DNA from: CAZAYP01 sp964489425 [NCBI: uncultured Verrucomicrobiota bacterium]
GTDB lineage: Bacteria > Verrucomicrobiota > Kiritimatiellia > RZYC01
DNA length: 18,483 nt
Direction of reading: 5' to 3'
Assembly (NCBI GenBank): GCA_964489425.1
Contig: CAZAYP010000090.1
Span: 1-18,483, forward strand
Position numbers and translations under genes: made by a program. Below, one piece after another: positions 15,159-18,483 of this stretch (the first letter of the stretch is position 1; every line of letters starts with the position of its first letter). The notes beneath the pieces were generated by a model. That model saw only the letters and a list, made by a program, of their open reading frames with translations, was not told the origin of the DNA and ran no database searches.

Positions 15159-16031
15159 ATGAAAATCGGGTGGATTGGGACGGGCATCATGGGGCGATCC
15201 ATGGCCGGGCACCTGCTGCGGGGCGGCCACGAGGTGGCGGTGTTCAACCGCACGCGCGCGCGCGCCGAGAGCTTGATCCAAGCGGGCGCCACGTGGCGCG
15301 CCAGCCCGGCGGATGCGGCGCGCAACGCGGAGGTCGTCTTCACCATGGTCGGGTTTCCGCCCGACGTGGAGGCCGTGTATTTTGGCCTGGACGGACTGCT
15401 GGCCGAGGCGGCGCCCGGTCGCGTCCTGGTGGACATGACCACGACCCGTCCCGCCCTGGCGCATCGCATTGCCGAGACCGCCGCGCGGTCCGGCATGGCC
15501 GCGCTTGACGCCCCGGTATCCGGCGGCGACGTGGGCGCGCGCGAGGCCACCCTGGCCATCATGGCGGGGGGCGACCCGGAGGCGTACGCAAAAGTCCTGC
15601 CGCTGTTCCGGCTCCTGGGCAAGAACATCGCGCTCATGGGCGGGCCGGGCGCGGGCCAGCACACCAAGATGAGCAACCAGATCCTGATCGCGGGCACCAT
15701 GATCGGCGTGTGCGAATGCCTGCTCTACGCGGTCAAACAGGGTTTGGACCCAGCGGCGCTCATCGACATCATTGGCCAGGGCGCCGCCGCGTCCTGGAGC
15801 ATCAACAACCTGGGCCGGCGGATCGTGAAGGGCGACTTCGAGCCCGGCTTTTACGTGGAACACTTTATCAAGGACCTGGGCATCGCCCTGGAGGAAGCGG
15901 CCGCCGCGCGACTCCCGCTGCCGGGCCTGGCCCTCGCGCACCAGTTGTACGTGGGGTTGCAGGCCCAGGGCCACGGCCGCAAAGGCACCCAGGCGCTGTA
16001 CCTGGCGCTCAAAACGCTCGCCGGCATGTAA
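15159..16031 (+). CDS. NAD(P)-dependent beta-hydroxyacid dehydrogenase (3-hydroxyisobutyrate dehydrogenase family)
   Basis: The 290-residue cytoplasmic enzyme of this family oxidises a 3-hydroxy acid or reduces the matching semialdehyde. It opens with the Rossmann motif GWIGTGIMG (4-12) and VFNRT (28-32). The substrate signature DAPVSGGDVGAREATLAIMAGG (117-138) follows. The GxHTKMSNQ segment carries the likely catalytic Lys170 and Asn173, and FIKDLGIALEEA (236-247) contributes the second conserved lysine. Length is normal for the family. The ATG at 15159 is chosen because AGGAG lies 7 nt before it and the Rossmann fold starts at once; the frame extends to 15126 without a ribosome site. The exact substrate (3-hydroxyisobutyrate, tartronate semialdehyde, succinic semialdehyde or glyoxylate) cannot be told from sequence. 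The gene is monocistronic, between a divergent beta-helix gene and a convergent lipoprotein gene. Confidence 0.93.
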   Translation: MKIGWIGTGIMGRSMAGHLLRGGHEVAVFNRTRARAESLIQAGATWRASPADAARNAEVVFTMVGFPPDVEAVYFGLDGLLAEAAPGRVLVDMTTTRPALAHRIAETAARSGMAALDAPVSGGDVGAREATLAIMAGGDPEAYAKVLPLFRLLGKNIALMGGPGAGQHTKMSNQILIAGTMIGVCECLLYAVKQGLDPAALIDIIGQGAAASWSINNLGRRIVKGDFEPGFYVEHFIKDLGIALEEAAAARLPLPGLALAHQLYVGLQAQGHGRKGTQALYLALKTLAGM

Positions 16032-16042
16032 GCCCGCGGGCT
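16031..16042. repeat. 12-bp perfect palindrome filling the gap between two convergent stop codons
   Basis: AGCCCGCGGGCT occupies the 10 bases between TAA (16029-16031) and the opposing TGA (16044-16042), plus one base of each stop. Such a symmetric GC-rich element between convergent genes could be a minimal bidirectional terminator. However, the arms are short and no T-run follows on either side, so the role is uncertain. Confidence 0.4.
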
Positions 16043-16359
16043 CAATTCTCGGTGAAGACGATCTCGTTGCTTACGGCCCGGTACTCAATGCCCGAGTTGT
16101 CCGGGTAGGCCTGGTAACGGAACTTGATGTCGCCATTTTTCTTGAGCACCACGGTTTTTTCGCTCCCGCGATACTGCAGGACAAACGGCTCTTCGTCTTC
16201 CCACGCTTCGCCGCCGTTGCGCGCCACGGTGACGCGTCGGCTGGTGTCGTTGACAAACCGGTAGATCAAGCCGCCCCCGCTGCTGACGCCGCTCTCGCAG
16301 GCGGCCAGGAACCCCAGCGCGAGGCCGGCCATGGCAAGGGCGAGAAGATATTTTCTCAT
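16042..16359 (-). CDS. Small lipoprotein of unknown function
   Basis: The product is 105 residues with a lipoprotein signal: MRKYLLALAM, a hydrophobic core, then LAAC with the lipidated Cys21. The mature part (about 84 residues) is predicted from its alternation to be beta-rich. Segments such as LIYRFVNDTSRRVTVAR and GSEKTVVLKKNGDIKFRYQ suggest a small beta-sandwich or barrel. I do not recognise the family. It follows the outer-membrane barrel gene by 15 nt on the same strand, so the two are probably cotranscribed and may act together in the envelope. The residue after the cysteine is Glu, not Asp, so by the E. coli rule it would go to the outer membrane; the rule may not hold in this phylum. 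Confidence 0.82.
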   Translation of the reverse strand: MRKYLLALAMAGLALGFLAACESGVSSGGGLIYRFVNDTSRRVTVARNGGEAWEDEEPFVLQYRGSEKTVVLKKNGDIKFRYQAYPDNSGIEYRAVSNEIVFTEN

Positions 16360-16374
16360 GGCCTGCGGTCCCGC

Positions 16375-16923
16375 CTAAAAGTTATAGGCCACCCCGGCAT
16401 TGACGCCCAGGCCATCCAGCTGGTTGGTGAAATCCACGTCGTTCCACTTCAGTTCGGCGTTCACCTTGGTCCACTTGGCTTCCCCGTAGAGGGCCCAGTT
16501 TTCCGTCAGGCCGAGTTCGAGGCCCGCCACCACGAAGCCGCCCCACTGGTTGTCGGCGGTGGTCGTGTCGTTGTTCCACTTGCGCTTGGCGTCGAGGACG
16601 TAATAGCCCAGGCCGACGCCGGCGTACGGCAGAAACCGGCCCAGCGGCACCTGGAACTGGACATTGGCTTCCAGCGGGGCCACGTCCAGGGAGGCGTGCT
16701 CCAACTTCAGGTCGGGAAAATAGCTGGCCCGGCCCTCGAAATGCAGCAACGGCAGCATGGCCAGGCGCAGCTTGGCGCCGCCGCCGTACTGCGAGTCATA
16801 ATTTCGCGGCTTCCAGAACGCGCCGAAGGCGCTCACGCTGGTTCCGCCCACCCCGGCGCCCGCCGGCGCCGCCAACCCGGCGGCCAGCACGGCCACGCTC
16901 GCCCATCCCGCCCACCTGCGCAT
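16375..16923 (-). CDS. Outer-membrane beta-barrel protein (OmpA/OmpW-like small porin)
   Basis: The 182-residue product has a signal peptide (1-23, cleaved near PAGA-GVG). Alternating amphipathic strands follow and the chain ends with AYNF, the terminal aromatic residue typical of proteins inserted by the BAM machinery. Internal GVGLGYYVLD and GLELGLTENWALYGEAKW strands resemble 8-stranded OmpW/OmpA-like barrels ('outer membrane beta-barrel protein' domain). I chose the ATG at 16923-16921 because AGGAG lies 8 nt upstream and the signal peptide then starts with MRRWAGW; an in-frame ATG at 16953 would add ten residues that look like leader sequence. It is divergent from gltA across 146 nt and heads a two-gene unit with the downstream lipoprotein. 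The cargo or ligand is unknown. Confidence 0.88.
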   Translation of the reverse strand: MRRWAGWASVAVLAAGLAAPAGAGVGGTSVSAFGAFWKPRNYDSQYGGGAKLRLAMLPLLHFEGRASYFPDLKLEHASLDVAPLEANVQFQVPLGRFLPYAGVGLGYYVLDAKRKWNNDTTTADNQWGGFVVAGLELGLTENWALYGEAKWTKVNAELKWNDVDFTNQLDGLGVNAGVAYNF

Positions 16924-17069
16924 TGTAAAAACTCCTGTTTTGCTCATTGCCATCCGGACGACAGGCTCTTAAACTGGCGCCCGCTACCCATGCAAGGTAG
17001 GGTTCCGCAGATGCGGGGTCAACTGCAATCGACGCGGCCGGGACCGGCCGGACGTAAAAGGAGGCGGAC
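16924..17069. promoter_or_regulatory. Divergent gltA/barrel intergenic region with three short dyads
   Basis: Three inverted repeats are visible: CTACC/GGTAG with a 7-nt spacer (16984-17000), CCGCA/TGCGG with a 2-nt spacer (17005-17016), and CGGCCGG/CCGGCCG with a 2-nt spacer (17035-17050). The last ends 7 nt before the gltA ribosome site AAGGAGG (17058-17064) and could form a leader hairpin or an operator. Any promoters are not clear: no good -35/-10 pair was found in either direction. Confidence 0.4.
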
Positions 17070-18371
17070 ATGGAACAGACCTTTTCAGTCAAAGGTCAGG
17101 CGCAACTGCAGATTGGCGACAAGAAAATCGAGTTGCCGATCCTCGAGGGCACGTACGACAACCAGGCCGTGGATATCCGGGCCTTGCGCAAGCAAACCGG
17201 CCTGATCGCCTATGACCCGGGCTACGTGAACACGGCCCATTGCAGCAGCTCCATCACCTTCCTGGACGGAGAAAAGGGCATCCTGCGCTACCGCGGCTAC
17301 GCCCTCGAAGACCTGGTGGAACACTGCTCGTTCATCCAGGTGGCGTACCTGCTGGTGCACGGCAAGCTGCCCACGCGCGAGGAACGCGACCGGTTCGGCC
17401 GCCTGCTCAACGATCACTCCATGCTGCACGAGGACATGATCACGTTTTTCCGCGCCTACCCGGAGCATGCCCACCCCATGGCCGTGCTGTCGGCCATGGT
17501 GGTGTCGCTGTCCTCGTTCTACCCGGAGATCGACAAGGAAGGCAACGAGGACACGGACACGACCGTGACCCGCCTGCTCTCCAAGATGCGCACCATCGCC
17601 GCGTTTTCCTACAAGAAATACATCGGCGAACCGTTTGTTTCTCCGGGCTACAAGCTGCGCTACGTGGAAAACTTTCTCAATATGATGTTTTCCTCGCCGG
17701 TGAAACACTACGTGCTCGACCCGGTGGTGGTGCGGGCGCTGGATCAACTGCTGATCATCCATGCCGACCATGAGCAGAACTGTTCCACCTCGGCCGTGCG
17801 GCTGGTGTGCAGCTCCATGGCCGGCCTGTATGCGGCCATCACCGCCGGCGTCTGCGCCCTGTGGGGCCCGCGCCATGGCGGCGCCAACGAGGCGGTGATC
17901 CAGATGCTGCAGGCCATCCACAAGGATGGCGGCGACGTGGGCGCGTTCCTTGCGCGCATCAAGGACAAGACCTCGAAACAGCGGCTCATGGGGTTCGGCC
18001 ACCGCATTTACAAGACCTACGACCCGCGCGCCAAGGTGGCCAAGACCTTGTGCAATCGCGTGCTGGACCACCAGGGCATCCACGATCCGTTGCTCGATAT
18101 CGCGATGAAGCTGGAGGAAAAGGCCCTGGGGGATCCCTACTTCCAGGAGCGCCTGCTGTTCCCCAACGTGGATTTTTACACCGGGATCGTGTACCGCGCG
18201 ATCGGCATCCCCACCAACATGTTCACGGTCATGTTCGCCCTGGGCCGGATCCCCGGATGGATTGCCAATTGGCTGGAGTTGCGCAGCGACCCGGCCATGC
18301 AAATTGCCCGGCCGCGCCAGCTCTACGTCGGCCCCAAGCCCCAGGACGTGCCGCCGATCGAGTACCAGTAG
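17070..18371 (+). CDS. gltA: Citrate synthase, type II (GltA)
   Basis: The 433-residue enzyme condenses acetyl-CoA and oxaloacetate to citrate, entering the TCA cycle. Its length and N-terminal domain (CSSSITFLDGEKGILRYRG, 58-76) fit the hexameric Gram-negative type II group. The catalytic triad is present: His269 in GPRHGGANEA, His311 in GFGHRIYK and Asp368 in NVDFYTG. HADHEQN (231-237) and the arginine-bearing PRAKVAK segment are also intact. AAGGAGG lies 5 nt before the ATG, a strong ribosome site. The gene appears monocistronic and is divergent from the outer-membrane barrel gene. A leader dyad at 17035-17050 is the only visible candidate control element. Confidence 0.98.
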   Translation: MEQTFSVKGQAQLQIGDKKIELPILEGTYDNQAVDIRALRKQTGLIAYDPGYVNTAHCSSSITFLDGEKGILRYRGYALEDLVEHCSFIQVAYLLVHGKLPTREERDRFGRLLNDHSMLHEDMITFFRAYPEHAHPMAVLSAMVVSLSSFYPEIDKEGNEDTDTTVTRLLSKMRTIAAFSYKKYIGEPFVSPGYKLRYVENFLNMMFSSPVKHYVLDPVVVRALDQLLIIHADHEQNCSTSAVRLVCSSMAGLYAAITAGVCALWGPRHGGANEAVIQMLQAIHKDGGDVGAFLARIKDKTSKQRLMGFGHRIYKTYDPRAKVAKTLCNRVLDHQGIHDPLLDIAMKLEEKALGDPYFQERLLFPNVDFYTGIVYRAIGIPTNMFTVMFALGRIPGWIANWLELRSDPAMQIARPRQLYVGPKPQDVPPIEYQ

Positions 18372-18483
18372 CCACGATGTCCCTGGCGTTAGGCGCGAGC
18401 GGATCCGGGACCGCTTACCGCGGCTTAACCTCAGACATCCCGATCTCTGGGACAATGTCATGAGACCAGTTTGTAATGGAGGA
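18372..18483 (+). other. Trailer downstream of gltA with an imperfect hairpin; possible ribosome site at the edge
   Basis: An imperfect inverted repeat (TCAGACATCCC at 18431-18441 against GGGacaATGTCaTGA at 18449-18463) could be part of a gltA terminator, but it has bulges and no T-run. The last six bases, GGAGGA (18478-18483), look like a Shine-Dalgarno for a gene starting just beyond the window. Nothing else is recognisable here. Confidence 0.3.

Noticed and set aside
17085-18461. A 458-codon minus-strand open frame opposite gltA
   Set aside because: Citrate synthase with a full catalytic triad and a strong ribosome site lies on the plus strand; the antisense frame has no family features.
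18431-18463. Inverted repeat after gltA as a rho-independent terminator
   Set aside because: The stem has bulges and there is no T-run, so I list it only as an imperfect hairpin.

Overview
The window is a GC-rich chromosomal segment from a Gram-negative (diderm) bacterium: it encodes a lipoprotein, an outer-membrane beta-barrel and several Sec-type signal peptides. Very large secreted proteins built from thrombospondin type-3-like calcium repeats, InlB-like repeats, FG-GAP repeats, a 'Q-anchor' beta-helix and a characteristic C-terminal DSDGDGYSN...DPTN domain suggest the PVC superphylum, most likely Verrucomicrobiota or Kiritimatiellota. This placement is inferred from protein style, not from a marker gene.

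Layout. From 1 to 14951 every gene is on the minus strand. At the left edge (transcribed right to left) are a periplasmic beta-carbonic anhydrase (1506-2312), a secreted protein with a caspase-like His/Cys domain (222-1460), and, overlapping it by 4 nt, the first 75 codons of an Imm-5-like 'putative immunity protein' (1-225). Next comes a compact cluster: an OppD/DppD-type ABC ATPase (5607-6695), an N-acetylglutamate-synthase-like protein with a degenerate kinase domain (4466-5602) and a membrane-anchored metallophosphoesterase (2469-4469). Its junctions are a 4-nt gap and a 4-nt overlap. The phosphoesterase frame appears to be broken by one base shortly before its original C-terminus.

The centre is a 2052-residue secreted protein (6759-12917). 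It has about 2.7 near-identical 855-bp repeats, FG-GAP repeats and a duplicated C13 (legumain/caspase-clan) peptidase module. The first copy keeps the catalytic His and Cys; the second has lost both. Just upstream, and probably cotranscribed, is a secreted beta-helix protein (12939-14951) whose helix-coding part is clearly poorer in GC than its surroundings.

The right part is housekeeping-like: a plus-strand 3-hydroxyisobutyrate-dehydrogenase-family oxidoreductase (15159-16031), a minus-strand lipoprotein and small outer-membrane barrel (16042-16359, 16375-16923), and type II citrate synthase gltA (17070-18371). The intergenic region 14952-15158 carries what looks like a bidirectional promoter sharing one TATATATA element. 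The gltA/barrel region carries three short dyads. I saw no tRNA, rRNA, CRISPR array or insertion sequence. After annotation no gene-free stretch exceeds 300 bases.

Most interesting signals: (i) the tandem active/inactive C13 pair in one polypeptide; (ii) the secreted caspase-like protein translationally coupled to an Imm-5-like gene; (iii) the phosphoesterase frameshift.
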